From positions 1 through 64,000 of the forward strand of contig NZ_VOBQ01000018.1 of NCBI RefSeq assembly GCF_007833165.1: DNA of 64,000 nt. Direction: 5' to 3'. A model generated the notes under the pieces. The model was not told the origin of the DNA, made no database searches, and saw nothing but the letters and a program-made list of their open reading frames with translations. Below, in pieces: positions 1 through 7,724 of this stretch. The first letter of the stretch is position 1, and every line of letters starts with the position of its first letter. Origin of the DNA: Caenimonas sedimenti (lineage in GTDB: Bacteria > Pseudomonadota > Gammaproteobacteria > Burkholderiales > Burkholderiaceae_C). Position numbers and translations under genes: made by a program.

Positions 1-30
1 ACCCCAGCCCTCCCCCAGAGGGGGAGGGAG
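1..30. repeat. Type A palindromic repeat, partial copy at window edge
   Basis: This is a G/C-homopolymer palindrome with arms CCCTCCCCC and GGGGGAGGG around a short loop. It belongs to a family with other copies near 4661-4797, 24608, 43130, 56500, 56667-56787 and 62437. It lies just downstream of the cheX-like stop codon. The left edge of the window may truncate it. Confidence 0.6.
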
Positions 31-36
31 AGCAAA

Positions 37-495
37 TTAATCCCGCCGCGACATGTCCACGCACACCAGCGCCGGCTGCCGGTTCCAGCGCATGGTGATC
101 ACGTACGGGCGCTTGCGCACGCGTGCCTTGATGCCCGAACTGCCTTGCAGCTTGACCGGTACCGAGATCTGCAGCGCCGCCCCCAGCGTCTTGCGGGCGT
201 TGCCCCCCAGCGTGTTGGCGATCTCGCCCACGGCATCCAGCAGGTTGCCGTCGGACAGGTCGGTCTCGCCCTGCAGCAGCAGCAGTTCCTTCAGCAGCTG
301 CGGCGGCATCGAGACGATGACGTGGCCGTTGTACGAACCCGAGAAGGTGACGATGCCGTTGAAGTCGTGGCCTTCCAGGTCGGTGGTGGCGAGGAAGGCG
401 GAGGTGATCTCCGGTTCGTTGCGCGTCAGCACCTTGAAATAGCGGCGCACCGATTCGACGAACAGCTTGAGTTCGTTCTCATTGAGCGTGTCCAT
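37..495 (-). CDS. CheX-like CheY-P phosphatase
   Basis: A 152-residue protein of the CheC/CheX phosphatase family, which removes phosphate from CheY-type receivers. The signature ExxN is present as E91-I-A-N94, inside a GEIANTLGGNARK stretch that matches the CheX catalytic helix. There is no signal peptide or membrane segment, so it should be cytosolic. Its ATG overlaps the stop codon of the preceding receiver gene, so the two are translationally coupled. It is the last gene of a probable operon running nrtA-nrtB-nrtD-kinase-receiver-cheX. By inference it resets the receiver phosphorylated by the neighbouring CheA-like kinase. Family assignment is good; the link to nitrate rests on context. 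Confidence 0.78.
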   Translation of the reverse strand: MDTLNENELKLFVESVRRYFKVLTRNEPEITSAFLATTDLEGHDFNGIVTFSGSYNGHVIVSMPPQLLKELLLLQGETDLSDGNLLDAVGEIANTLGGNARKTLGAALQISVPVKLQGSSGIKARVRKRPYVITMRWNRQPALVCVDMSRRD

Positions 496-881
496 CAGCG
501 GGCCTCCATCACGTCGAGCAGGGCCATCCGCAGTTCGTCGTCCGAGAACGGCTTGGCCACGAAGCCGCGCGCACCGAGCTTCAGCGCGGCGATGGCCGTC
601 GACTTGTCCGAGAGCGCGCTGACCACGAGGATGTTGGTCCTGGGCAGCATCCGCAGCAGCTCGCCGATGCATTGCACGCCATCCATCTCCGGCATGGTGA
701 GGTCCATGGTCACCACCTCCGGCTGGGTGGCGCGGGCGATCCGCAGCGCTTCCGCGCCGTTGCGTGCCAGCCCGACCAGCGCCACGTGGGCCAGGCCGCC
801 GTTCTGTACCACCCGGGAGATCCGCGAGCGGATCATGTTGGAGTCGTCGACGATCATGAGGCGCATCGCGGTGTTCCTCAT
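495..881 (-). CDS. Stand-alone CheY-like response regulator
   Basis: A 128-residue protein with a single receiver domain and no output domain. The acidic pair D12-D13, phospho-acceptor D60 (in VTMDLTMPEMDG), T/S switch region (VVSAL) and K110 (in FVAKPF) are all visible. The start at 881 is chosen because its ATG overlaps the stop of the kinase gene (ATGA). A second Met six codons in (position 866) also gives a complete domain. The 3' end overlaps the CheX-like start. With no DNA-binding domain, output should be through protein contact, as with CheY and the flagellar motor or a downstream partner. The partner is not identifiable in this window. Confidence 0.88.
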   Translation of the reverse strand: MRNTAMRLMIVDDSNMIRSRISRVVQNGGLAHVALVGLARNGAEALRIARATQPEVVTMDLTMPEMDGVQCIGELLRMLPRTNILVVSALSDKSTAIAALKLGARGFVAKPFSDDELRMALLDVMEAR

Positions 882-3010
882 GCCGCGAAGCGGACCTTGA
901 ATTCGGTGTATTCGCCGGGCGTCGAGCCAAGCAACAGCCGCGCACCCAGCTTCTGGACGTTCGCCTGGACCACGTCGAGCCCCACGCCGCGGCCCGCATG
1001 CATCGTGACCCCGCCCGCAGTGGAGAATCCCGGCTTGAAGATGTGGGCGACGATCTGGCGGTCGTCGAAGCTTTCGAGCTGCTGCGCCGTGTACCAGCCG
1101 ATTTCCACCAGCTTGCGGCGGATGCGCGGCGCGGAGAGGCCCGCGCCGTCATCGCGCACCGAAAGCGTCCACTCGGTCTCACCGCGCAACAACTGCACGG
1201 TGACGGCACCGGCTTCCGGCTTGCCCGCGCCGGTGCGCGAGATCGGCGCTTCGATGCCGTGGGTGACGGCGTTGCGGACGAGTTGCACCGCGATCTCGCG
1301 CACCAGGTCGCTGGCGTCCGGCGGCAGGTCGGCGATGGCGCTCATGGTGATCGCGGGCTGCACGCGCTTGCCGGCGTCGCGGGCGATGTCCTCCGCCAGC
1401 CTGGCCAGCACCCCGTTGATCGCCTCGCCACTGACGGCCAGGTCGGCCACCGGCTTCTGCAGGCCGGTGAGGCTCTTGAGTGAACCGATCTTGTTCAGCA
1501 GGTCTTCCAGCGGCAGCGGCAGCGCCAGCAGCGCGTTGCCCAGGTCGCCGCCCGCACTGCCGCCCTGGCGGATGCGGTCCAGGTCGTTCTCGAACTGGTG
1601 GGCTTGAGCGGCGATGGTATCCAGCCCCAGCGTGGCAGCGTCGCCTTTCACCGCGTGCACCCGCCGCCGCGCTTCGTCGATTCGCTTCAGGATGGCGGTC
1701 TCGCCCTGCGCGCTGGAGGTGCTGCGCAGCAGGTCGTTCACCTCCAGCAGGTTCTGCTCGGCCCGCGCCACGAACTGGCGCAGCATCGCCGGGTCGGCGT
1801 CGATCGCCTTCAGCAGCATCGAGAATTCCTTCTGCGAGCGCTGGCGTTCCGACTGCAGCTTGCGTTCGAGCTCGACGCGCGCCGAGATGTCCTGCACCGT
1901 CACCAGCAGGTGGCGCACGCCGGCGCCTTCCTGCACGCGGTTGAAGTGGAAGGACAGGTGGCGCACGACCTCCTGGCCCAGCCGGTTCTTCATCACCGCT
2001 TCGACTTCGGAAAGCGGGTTGATGCCCTGGACCAGCGCTTCCTTGACGTGCGGCGCGAACAGCAGCTGCACGTAGTCGCGCGCATCGGCCAGCGCCTTGT
2101 CGGGCAACAGCGGCGCGAGCAGCGAGAACAGGTCCTGCCCCGGGGTCAGCGTGCGGCCGAACAGCCCGTGCGCCGACTGCGAGAGCTGCGAGCCGATCTT
2201 GAAATCGGGCGTGATCAGGAACAGGCCCTCCCGGACGCTCTGCAGGATTTCGCGGTTCTCCTCGGTGGCGGCCTCGATGGCGGCGTCCGAGGTCTTCAGC
2301 CGGTTCAGGAACTTGAACAGGATGAAGGCGAAGTTGAGCAGGGCCAGCACGATGCCGCCCGTCTGCACCATGCGCAGCGTGCTGGCCCGCGAAGCGCCGA
2401 TCTGCTGTGTCTCCGTCACGAAATCGTTGGCGATGTTCAGCAGCTTGATGTTGTTGGCCTGGCTGTAGGCCAGCGCCCCCGCCAGGTCCTCGGGCGTGAA
2501 CTTGTCGCTGGCCAGCAGCGGCTGCAATTTCTGGAAGTAGGGCTTCCACACCGCGTCGACCTGGGCTTCCAGCGCGCGACCCCGCTCCGAGGTGACGGGT
2601 TGCAGGAACACCGGCTTGCCATCGCCGCCCGGGACGACGTTGCCTTCCTTGAACGCAGCCGCGGAAATGTCGAAGACCTTGGCGCCGGCGCGCAGCTCGG
2701 CCAGCGTCTCCGGCTTGTAGGGCTTGTCGGCGACGCGGGCGGCGTCCAGTTCGAGCAGGGTCCGGGCGATCCGCTGCGACACGTAGCGCTGGCGGCCGGC
2801 CAGGTTGATGGCCACCGTGTCCTGGTCGATCTTGAAGGAGGTGTAGAAGTTCAGGACCAGCACACCCAGGTCGAACAGCAGGAAGAAGGCCACGGCGATG
2901 ATGATTTCGCGGTACTTGCCGAAAGAGAACCCCTGCTGCTTCGGCGCGCGGCGCGCTTGCGCCTGCTTGCCGGTGGCGGTGCTGGGTTCTAGGGGCAAAA
3001 CGGCGGCCAT
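878..3010 (-). CDS. CheA-like hybrid sensor kinase with NarX/PilJ-type sensor region
   Basis: A 710-residue membrane histidine kinase. Visible order: TM1 about 36-55; a periplasmic helical region whose start, residues 67-81 (AIN-AG--R--S-R pattern), resembles the nitrate-binding P-box of NarX/NarQ and PilJ-type sensors; TM2 about 215-236; a PAS-like region 250-380; a histidine phosphotransfer segment with H452 in RVHAVKGDAA; and a CheA-type ATPase with N580 in the N box, DDGAG at 620-624 and GRGVGLDV at 673-680. There is no CheW-like P5 domain or DHp helix, so phosphorylation should use the HPt histidine. The start at 3010 is the Met before the first membrane segment and has a purine-rich AGGAAGGGA upstream. 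It lies 43 bp after nrtD and overlaps the receiver gene. Nitrate or nitrite as ligand is inferred from the P-box and the operon. Confidence 0.8.
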   Translation of the reverse strand: MAAVLPLEPSTATGKQAQARRAPKQQGFSFGKYREIIIAVAFFLLFDLGVLVLNFYTSFKIDQDTVAINLAGRQRYVSQRIARTLLELDAARVADKPYKPETLAELRAGAKVFDISAAAFKEGNVVPGGDGKPVFLQPVTSERGRALEAQVDAVWKPYFQKLQPLLASDKFTPEDLAGALAYSQANNIKLLNIANDFVTETQQIGASRASTLRMVQTGGIVLALLNFAFILFKFLNRLKTSDAAIEAATEENREILQSVREGLFLITPDFKIGSQLSQSAHGLFGRTLTPGQDLFSLLAPLLPDKALADARDYVQLLFAPHVKEALVQGINPLSEVEAVMKNRLGQEVVRHLSFHFNRVQEGAGVRHLLVTVQDISARVELERKLQSERQRSQKEFSMLLKAIDADPAMLRQFVARAEQNLLEVNDLLRSTSSAQGETAILKRIDEARRRVHAVKGDAATLGLDTIAAQAHQFENDLDRIRQGGSAGGDLGNALLALPLPLEDLLNKIGSLKSLTGLQKPVADLAVSGEAINGVLARLAEDIARDAGKRVQPAITMSAIADLPPDASDLVREIAVQLVRNAVTHGIEAPISRTGAGKPEAGAVTVQLLRGETEWTLSVRDDGAGLSAPRIRRKLVEIGWYTAQQLESFDDRQIVAHIFKPGFSTAGGVTMHAGRGVGLDVVQANVQKLGARLLLGSTPGEYTEFKVRFAA

Positions 3011-3053
3011 GGAGATTCCCTTCCTGTGGTTCTTGTGGGTGTGCGGCTGGCGT

Positions 3054-3869
3054 TCAGGCCACCAGCTTTTCGACGTGAGCCTGGCGGGTGTAGAGGAAGT
3101 CGATGACTGCCTTGCGGCAGTGCACGTAGCCGGCGTCCTCGGCCAGCTCGACGCGGTTGCGCGGGCGGGCCAGGTCAACCGTGAGGATTTCGCCGATGGT
3201 TGCGGCGGGCCCGTTGGTCAACATCACGATGCGGTCGGACAGAAGCACGGCTTCGTCCACGTCGTGCGTGACCATCACCACAGTGCTCTGGGTCTTGGCG
3301 ACGATCTGCAGCAGCTCGTCCTGCAGCTTGGCGCGGGTGAGGGCGTCCAGGGCGCCGAACGGCTCGTCGAGCAGCAGCACGTTGGGTTCCATCGACAGCG
3401 CCCGGGCGATGCCCACGCGCTGCTTCATGCCGCCCGAAATTTCACCAGGGCGCTTGGTGGACGCAGGGGTGAGCCCCACCATGTCGAGCGCCGCTTCGGT
3501 GCGTGCCTTCAACTGCGCACGGCTCTCCGTGGCGCCGAAGACTCGTTCGACGGCGAGATGCACGTTTTCGAAGCAGGTGAGCCAGGGCAGCAGCGAGTGG
3601 TTCTGGAACACCACGCCGCGATCCGGCCCCGGTCCGGCGATCTCGCGGTTGGCGCAGATCAGGCTGCCCTGCGTGGGTTGGGTCAGGCCGGCGATCAGGT
3701 TCAGCAGCGTGGACTTGCCGCAGCCCGAATGGCCGATCAGCGCGACGAACTCGCCCTTGGCCACGGTGAGGTTGATGTCGCGCAGGGCGACGAAGGGGCC
3801 TTTCGCCGTCTTGAACGTCTGCGCCACACCCTGGATCTGGATGTACTTGTCGGTCAGGTTCGTGTTCAT
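3054..3869 (-). CDS. nrtD: Nitrate/nitrite ABC transporter ATP-binding protein
   Basis: A 271-residue ATPase of the NrtD/TauB/SsuB branch that powers uptake of nitrate or related anions. Walker A (GHSGCGKST), Q-loop (VVFQNHSLLPW), signature ISGGMKQRV, Walker B LLLDEPFGALD and the switch His in VTHD are all intact. The length fits single-ATPase NrtD, not the NrtC type with an extra binding domain. Its ATG overlaps the permease stop (ATGA). It sits third in the operon after the binding protein and permease. Substrate is inferred from the NrtA-like neighbour and the NIT-ANTAR regulator upstream; taurine or sulfonate relatives look alike in the ATPase alone. Confidence 0.85.
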   Translation of the reverse strand: MNTNLTDKYIQIQGVAQTFKTAKGPFVALRDINLTVAKGEFVALIGHSGCGKSTLLNLIAGLTQPTQGSLICANREIAGPGPDRGVVFQNHSLLPWLTCFENVHLAVERVFGATESRAQLKARTEAALDMVGLTPASTKRPGEISGGMKQRVGIARALSMEPNVLLLDEPFGALDALTRAKLQDELLQIVAKTQSTVVMVTHDVDEAVLLSDRIVMLTNGPAATIGEILTVDLARPRNRVELAEDAGYVHCRKAVIDFLYTRQAHVEKLVA

Positions 3870-4828
3870 GATTTCACCTCCTCGAACGTGAATGCGGTGG
3901 CCAGCTTGATCAGCGCGAACTCGAGCAGCAGGCCGACGATGCCGATCGTGAAGATCGCGATGATGATGTTCTTGACGTTCAGGTTGTTCCATTCGTCCCA
4001 AACCCAGAAGCCGATGCCGACGCCGCCGGTGAGCATCTCCGCGGCGACGATCACCAGCCATGCGGTGCCTACAGCAAGACGCACGCCAGTCAGCATGTAA
4101 GGCAACACGGCGGGGAACAGGATCTTGCTGAAGATCTTCCATTCGGAGAGGTTCAGCACGCGCGCCACGTTCATATAGTCGCTGGGCACGCGCTGCACGC
4201 CCACGGCGGTGTTGATGATCATGGGCCAGATGGAGCAGATGAAGATGGTCCAGATGGCCGCGGGGTTCGCGCCCTTGAACACCATCAGGCCGATCGGCAG
4301 CCAGGCGAGCGGCGAGACCGGGCGCAGCAGGCTGATCAGCGGGTTGAACATCCGCGAGAGAAAGGTGAAGCGGCCGATCATGAAACCCAGCGGGATGCCG
4401 ATGGCCGCCGCCATGCTGAAGCCCATGGCCACGCGTTTCAGCGACGACAGCACGTTCCAGCCGATGCCCTGGTCGTTGGGGCCCTTCTGGTAGAACGGGT
4501 CGCCGAAGATCACCATGGCTTGCCTGAAAGTGTCCGCCGGCGAGGGGAAATTGCTGGTGCTGGTCATCGCCACCACGGCCCAGATGCCCACGAGGAAGCC
4601 CATGCCGAAGAGTGGCGGAAGCACCTTCAGGAAGAGTTCGCGCCAGTCGTAGCCTGGTTGTTCCTCCCTCCCCCCCTGGGGGAGGGCCGGGGTGGGGGCG
4701 CCCGCCGCCGCGAGCGGCACTTCATTGGCCGATTGCGAAGAGGCGGGGCGCGCATGCCCCCTCCCCAACCCTCCCCCGGAAGGGGAGGGAGTTGCTTCGG
4801 CCGGCGAATGGAAGACTGCACTGACCAT
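3866..4828 (-). CDS. nrtB: Nitrate ABC transporter permease with repeat-encoded N-terminal insert
   Basis: A 320-residue inner-membrane permease of the NrtB/SsuC type, with several hydrophobic segments and an EAA-like cytoplasmic loop (LNLSEWKIFSKILFPAVLPYM). The core matches the family from about residue 58 onward. Residues about 13-57 are not family sequence. They are the in-frame translation of two oppositely oriented type A palindromic repeats (4661-4797) and are rich in Pro/Gly (PSPSGGGLGRG, PTPALPQGG). The start at 4828 is chosen because AGGAGCACGAAC precedes the ATG; no in-frame Met lies between it and the core. The insert should be a disordered cytoplasmic tail. Confidence 0.85.
   Translation of the reverse strand: MVSAVFHSPAEATPSPSGGGLGRGHARPASSQSANEVPLAAAGAPTPALPQGGREEQPGYDWRELFLKVLPPLFGMGFLVGIWAVVAMTSTSNFPSPADTFRQAMVIFGDPFYQKGPNDQGIGWNVLSSLKRVAMGFSMAAAIGIPLGFMIGRFTFLSRMFNPLISLLRPVSPLAWLPIGLMVFKGANPAAIWTIFICSIWPMIINTAVGVQRVPSDYMNVARVLNLSEWKIFSKILFPAVLPYMLTGVRLAVGTAWLVIVAAEMLTGGVGIGFWVWDEWNNLNVKNIIIAIFTIGIVGLLLEFALIKLATAFTFEEVKS
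4661..4797. repeat. Composite of two inverted type A palindromic repeats inside nrtB
   Basis: A forward copy (4661-4700, CCTCCC...GGGAGGGCCGGGGTGGGG) and a reverse-complement copy (4756-4795) flank a 55-bp spacer. The whole unit is translated in frame as the N-terminus of the permease. The same forward-spacer-reverse arrangement recurs at 56667-56787. Confidence 0.8.
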
Positions 4829-4857
4829 GTTCGTGCTCCTGGATGGGGATGAATGGC

Positions 4858-6105
4858 TCAACCGAGCACCTTGAAGCTCTCGGCGTACTTCTTCGGGTCC
4901 TTGCCGTCCCACACCACGCCGTCCACCAGCTTGCTGGTGCGCATGACGTCCTTGGGGACAGTGGCCTTGGCGGCGAGGGCGGCCTGTTTGTAGAGGTCGA
5001 TCTGGTTGATCTGCTTCGCGATGCCCAGGTAGTCCGGGTGGTCCTTGACCAGGCCCCAGCGCTTGTGCTGCGTGAGGAACCACATGCCGTCGGACAGGTA
5101 GGGCATGCCCACCATGCCGTCGTTGTAGAACTTCATGTGGTTGGGGTCGTCCCACGTCTTGCCCAGCCCGTTCTGGTAGCGGCCCAGGATGCGCTGGTTG
5201 ATCGCGTCGACGCCCGTGTTGACGTAGCTCTTGTCGGCGACCGTCTCGGCCATCTTGAGCTTGTTCTGCAGGCTGGCGTCGATCCACTTGCCCGCCTCGA
5301 TGATGGCGGCCACCACCGCGCGGCAGGTGTTCGGATACTTCTTGACGAACTCGCCGGTGGTGCCAAGCGCCTTTTCGGGGTGGTCCTTCCAGATGTCCTG
5401 CGTGGTGACACCGGTCACGCCGATGCCGTCCATGATGGCGCGGTGGCCCCAGGGCTCGCCCACGCAGTAGCCGTCCATGTTGCCCACGCGCATGTTCGCG
5501 ACCATCTGCGGGGGCGGCACGGTGATGATCTTGGCGTCCTTCATCGGGTTGATGCCGTAGGCCGCCAGCCAGTAGTACAGCCACATGGCGTGGGTGCCGG
5601 TGGGGAAGGTCTGCGCGAAGGTGTATTCGCGCTTCTCGGTGGTCATCAGCTTGGCCAGCGAGGGGCCGTCCACGGCGCCCTTGTCGGCCAGCTTTTTCGA
5701 CAGCGTGATGGCCTGGCCGTTGTGGTTCAGGTTCATCAGCACGGCCATGTCCTTCTTGGGGCCGGACGTGCCCATGTGCACGCCGTAGATCAGGCCCCAG
5801 AGCACGTGCGACATGTCGAGTTCGCCGTTCACCAGCTTGTCGCGCACGCCCGCCCAGCTGGCTTCCTTGCTGGGGATGATCTTCACGCCGTACTTCTGGT
5901 CGATGCCCAGCACCGAGGCCATCACCACGCTGGCGCAGTCCGTCAGCGGGATGAACCCGATCTTCACTTCCTTCTTTTCCGGGGCGTCGGAGCCCTGGGC
6001 CCAGGCCGGCTGGTAACCCAGCGAGGAGAACAGCGCGGCGCCGGTGGCGGCGCCGGCGCGGCGAAGAAGGGTGCGGCGGCGGATCGTGGATGGCTGCGTC
6101 GTCAT
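4858..6105 (-). CDS. nrtA: Nitrate ABC transporter substrate-binding protein
   Basis: A 415-residue periplasmic binding protein of the NrtA/NMT1-like class that captures nitrate or nitrite for NrtB-NrtD. The N-terminus has a Tat-type signal (IRRRTLLRRAGAATGAALFS) ending near AWAQ. The body carries the IGFIPLTDCA opening and family features such as DGYCVGEPWG and DNPNH-like blocks. The start at 6105 has AGGAG upstream; longer in-frame extension toward 6234 would run through the transcript leader and is not protein-like. It is the first gene of the operon, 29 bp before nrtB, and is preceded by a leader with promoter and hairpin features. Confidence 0.88.
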   Translation of the reverse strand: MTTQPSTIRRRTLLRRAGAATGAALFSSLGYQPAWAQGSDAPEKKEVKIGFIPLTDCASVVMASVLGIDQKYGVKIIPSKEASWAGVRDKLVNGELDMSHVLWGLIYGVHMGTSGPKKDMAVLMNLNHNGQAITLSKKLADKGAVDGPSLAKLMTTEKREYTFAQTFPTGTHAMWLYYWLAAYGINPMKDAKIITVPPPQMVANMRVGNMDGYCVGEPWGHRAIMDGIGVTGVTTQDIWKDHPEKALGTTGEFVKKYPNTCRAVVAAIIEAGKWIDASLQNKLKMAETVADKSYVNTGVDAINQRILGRYQNGLGKTWDDPNHMKFYNDGMVGMPYLSDGMWFLTQHKRWGLVKDHPDYLGIAKQINQIDLYKQAALAAKATVPKDVMRTSKLVDGVVWDGKDPKKYAESFKVLG

Positions 6106-6185
6106 GGGGGCACTCCTGCGGAAAAGAAAGCATTGAAAACAAGAAAGGCGCCCATCTCTCGAATCACGCAAGGCCGCGCGAAAGG

Positions 6186-6223
6186 AAAAATGGACGCCGT
6201 TGTCCGTGGGGTCTTGAAAGACC
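6186..6223 (-). promoter_or_regulatory. nrtA: Leader hairpins, candidate NasR-type antitermination site
   Basis: On the minus strand two hairpins lie in tandem. The first (6210-6223) is GGTC/GACC with a TTTCAA loop. The second (6192-6205) is GGAC/GTCC with hexaloop AACGGC, followed at once by ATTTTTCC. The second loop has A at position 1 and G at position 4, the bases known for ANTAR RNA targets, and the U-run makes it resemble an intrinsic terminator. ANTAR targets are usually two hexaloop hairpins; only the second fits the loop rule here. The neighbouring gene encodes a NIT-ANTAR protein. Confidence 0.5.
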
Positions 6224-6266
6224 GTGTCACTCACGCCGCCGTTGGCGCGGGTGACGAGACCCTTTA

Positions 6267-6282
6267 AGCAGGAGCTGTGCCA
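6267..6282 (-). promoter_or_regulatory. Sigma-54 type promoter for the nrt operon
   Basis: The minus strand reads TGGCAC-AGCTCC-TGCT, with GG and GC separated by exactly ten bases as required for -24/-12 promoters. It matches the consensus TGGCACRNNNNTTGCW at nearly all fixed positions. Transcription would start near 6255, giving a leader of about 150 nt before nrtA that includes the hairpins at 6186-6223. Confidence 0.65.
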
Positions 6283-6386
6283 GCTTGACTTCCATCAAGC
6301 CGGCGTGGGCTTGCTTTCACTGGGAGCGAGCCGCTTCCCGCGCCGGACCCGCGCGGCCGGCCACGGCACGGGCGCCCGGCCGCGGC

Positions 6387-6432
6387 CGCACGCCCGGGGT
6401 GCACGGCCGGCGGGTGGCACGGTATTTGTGCG
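6387..6432. promoter_or_regulatory. Two tandem NtrC-like upstream activator sites
   Basis: Site 1 (6387-6403) reads CGCACG-N5-GGTGCA, ten of twelve fixed bases of the enterobacterial NtrC consensus TGCACC-N5-GGTGCA. Site 2 (6416-6432) reads GGCACG-N5-TGTGCG, eight of twelve. Their starts are 29 bp apart, close to three helical turns. They lie roughly 105-165 bp upstream of the sigma-54 promoter, a usual distance for enhancer-bound activators. Confidence 0.5.
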
Positions 6433-6444
6433 CCGCAACAGCCT

Positions 6445-7671
6445 TCAGCGTGCGCGGCTGGGCAGCACGTCCGCCATGGCCAGGACGTTCTCGGCGACGT
6501 CGACCACCCGGCGGTTCTGGTTCATGGCCATCTGGCGCAGTGCCTTGTAGGCTTCCGCTTCGGTGAGGTGCTGCGCGGCCATCAGCAGGCCCTTGGCGCG
6601 TTCGACGACCTTTCGCTCGTTGAGCGAGGCGCGCACCGTGTCGAGTTCATCGCTCATCGCCTGCAGGCGCCGGGCCTGGTCTTGCACCATGCCGAGGATG
6701 GAGCGCTCCAGCTGCGGCCCGTACATGGGCGCCTCGCCGGCAACGGCGGGCGGCTGCGCCGCCAGGGCTTCCAGCATGGCCCGTTGGTCGCGCAGTTCGG
6801 TGCGTGCCTGAGCGATCTTGGTTTCGCACAGGGCGCGCAGGTACTCGGCCTGGATTTCCTCCACCCGGCGCATGGTGTCGATCCGCCGGGTGCAGCAGTC
6901 GTACCAGACCTGGGCGAGCCCGCCGTCGCTGCGGCCGCCGTCGGCCTGGGTGAAACCGATGCGCCGCAGGCGTTCCAGCTCTGCCAGCCCCCGCAGGTCG
7001 ACGCTGGCCCGGTCGGCCTCCAGCACCTGGAAATCCGCGAAATCGGCGAAGACCTGGAAGCAGGCCTGTTGCGAGTCGATCAGGTGCTGCCACTGTTGAA
7101 CCCCGCCGGCGTCGGGCCGGCCAGCGGCAAAGATGGCGCAGCCGAAGGCGCGCTCCTGCCCGGCGAATTCCTTGCCCTGCATGAAGTTGAAGAGCGCCAC
7201 CAGCGAGCGCGAGATTTCCGGGTCGGTCGCGCTGTCGGCGGCCTCGAACACCACGCCGAGCAGGCCGCTGATCACCCGCACCATGGCGGTGGTTGCCTCC
7301 TTGGGCGTCACGGACTGCGCCGCGATGGAACGGCGCACGCCGGCCAGGCCGTCGAGCGAATGGAGGACGCCGGCCACCCGGCTGAACAGGCGCGCCCCGT
7401 TGCGCACGCTGTGGCCCTCGGTGTCGAGCCCGTCGAAGCGTTCGCGCACCTGCGCTTCGATGGCCGCGCATTCCGCCGCTTGTTGCAGCCGCTGGTCGGC
7501 GAAGCGCACGCCTTCGGAAGCGAGGTAGAGGTTGGTGATGCCGCGCTCGCGCTGAACGGCATGGGTGAAGCGCGCGAGCAGGCTCACGAGTTCGCTGGTC
7601 GCGGCCAGCTGCTCGAGTTCGCGGATCTCGCACTGCTGCGCGGCGAGGAGGAAGCTGAGTCCGGATTTCAT
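6445..7671 (-). CDS. nasR: NIT-ANTAR nitrate-responsive antiterminator, NasR-like
   Basis: A 408-residue soluble protein. The N-terminal two-thirds is an all-helical nitrate/nitrite-sensing (NIT) region with the typical [16 protein letters not shown] motif near residues 35-50. The last about 60 residues are an ANTAR RNA-binding domain ([21 protein letters not shown]...[12 protein letters not shown]). In Klebsiella NasR, nitrate binding lets ANTAR bind leader hairpins and prevent termination. The gene lies just upstream of the nrt leader and on the same strand, so that leader is the obvious target. Start 7671 is the Met at the domain edge; a longer frame upstream runs through tsaD antisense and is rejected. 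Confidence 0.85.
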   Translation of the reverse strand: MKSGLSFLLAAQQCEIRELEQLAATSELVSLLARFTHAVQRERGITNLYLASEGVRFADQRLQQAAECAAIEAQVRERFDGLDTEGHSVRNGARLFSRVAGVLHSLDGLAGVRRSIAAQSVTPKEATTAMVRVISGLLGVVFEAADSATDPEISRSLVALFNFMQGKEFAGQERAFGCAIFAAGRPDAGGVQQWQHLIDSQQACFQVFADFADFQVLEADRASVDLRGLAELERLRRIGFTQADGGRSDGGLAQVWYDCCTRRIDTMRRVEEIQAEYLRALCETKIAQARTELRDQRAMLEALAAQPPAVAGEAPMYGPQLERSILGMVQDQARRLQAMSDELDTVRASLNERKVVERAKGLLMAAQHLTEAEAYKALRQMAMNQNRRVVDVAENVLAMADVLPSRAR

Positions 7672-7724
7672 CTGCCTGTCCTTCCTGCAACAAACGTGCC
7701 GTGTGGGCCGCTTACACTGCCTCG

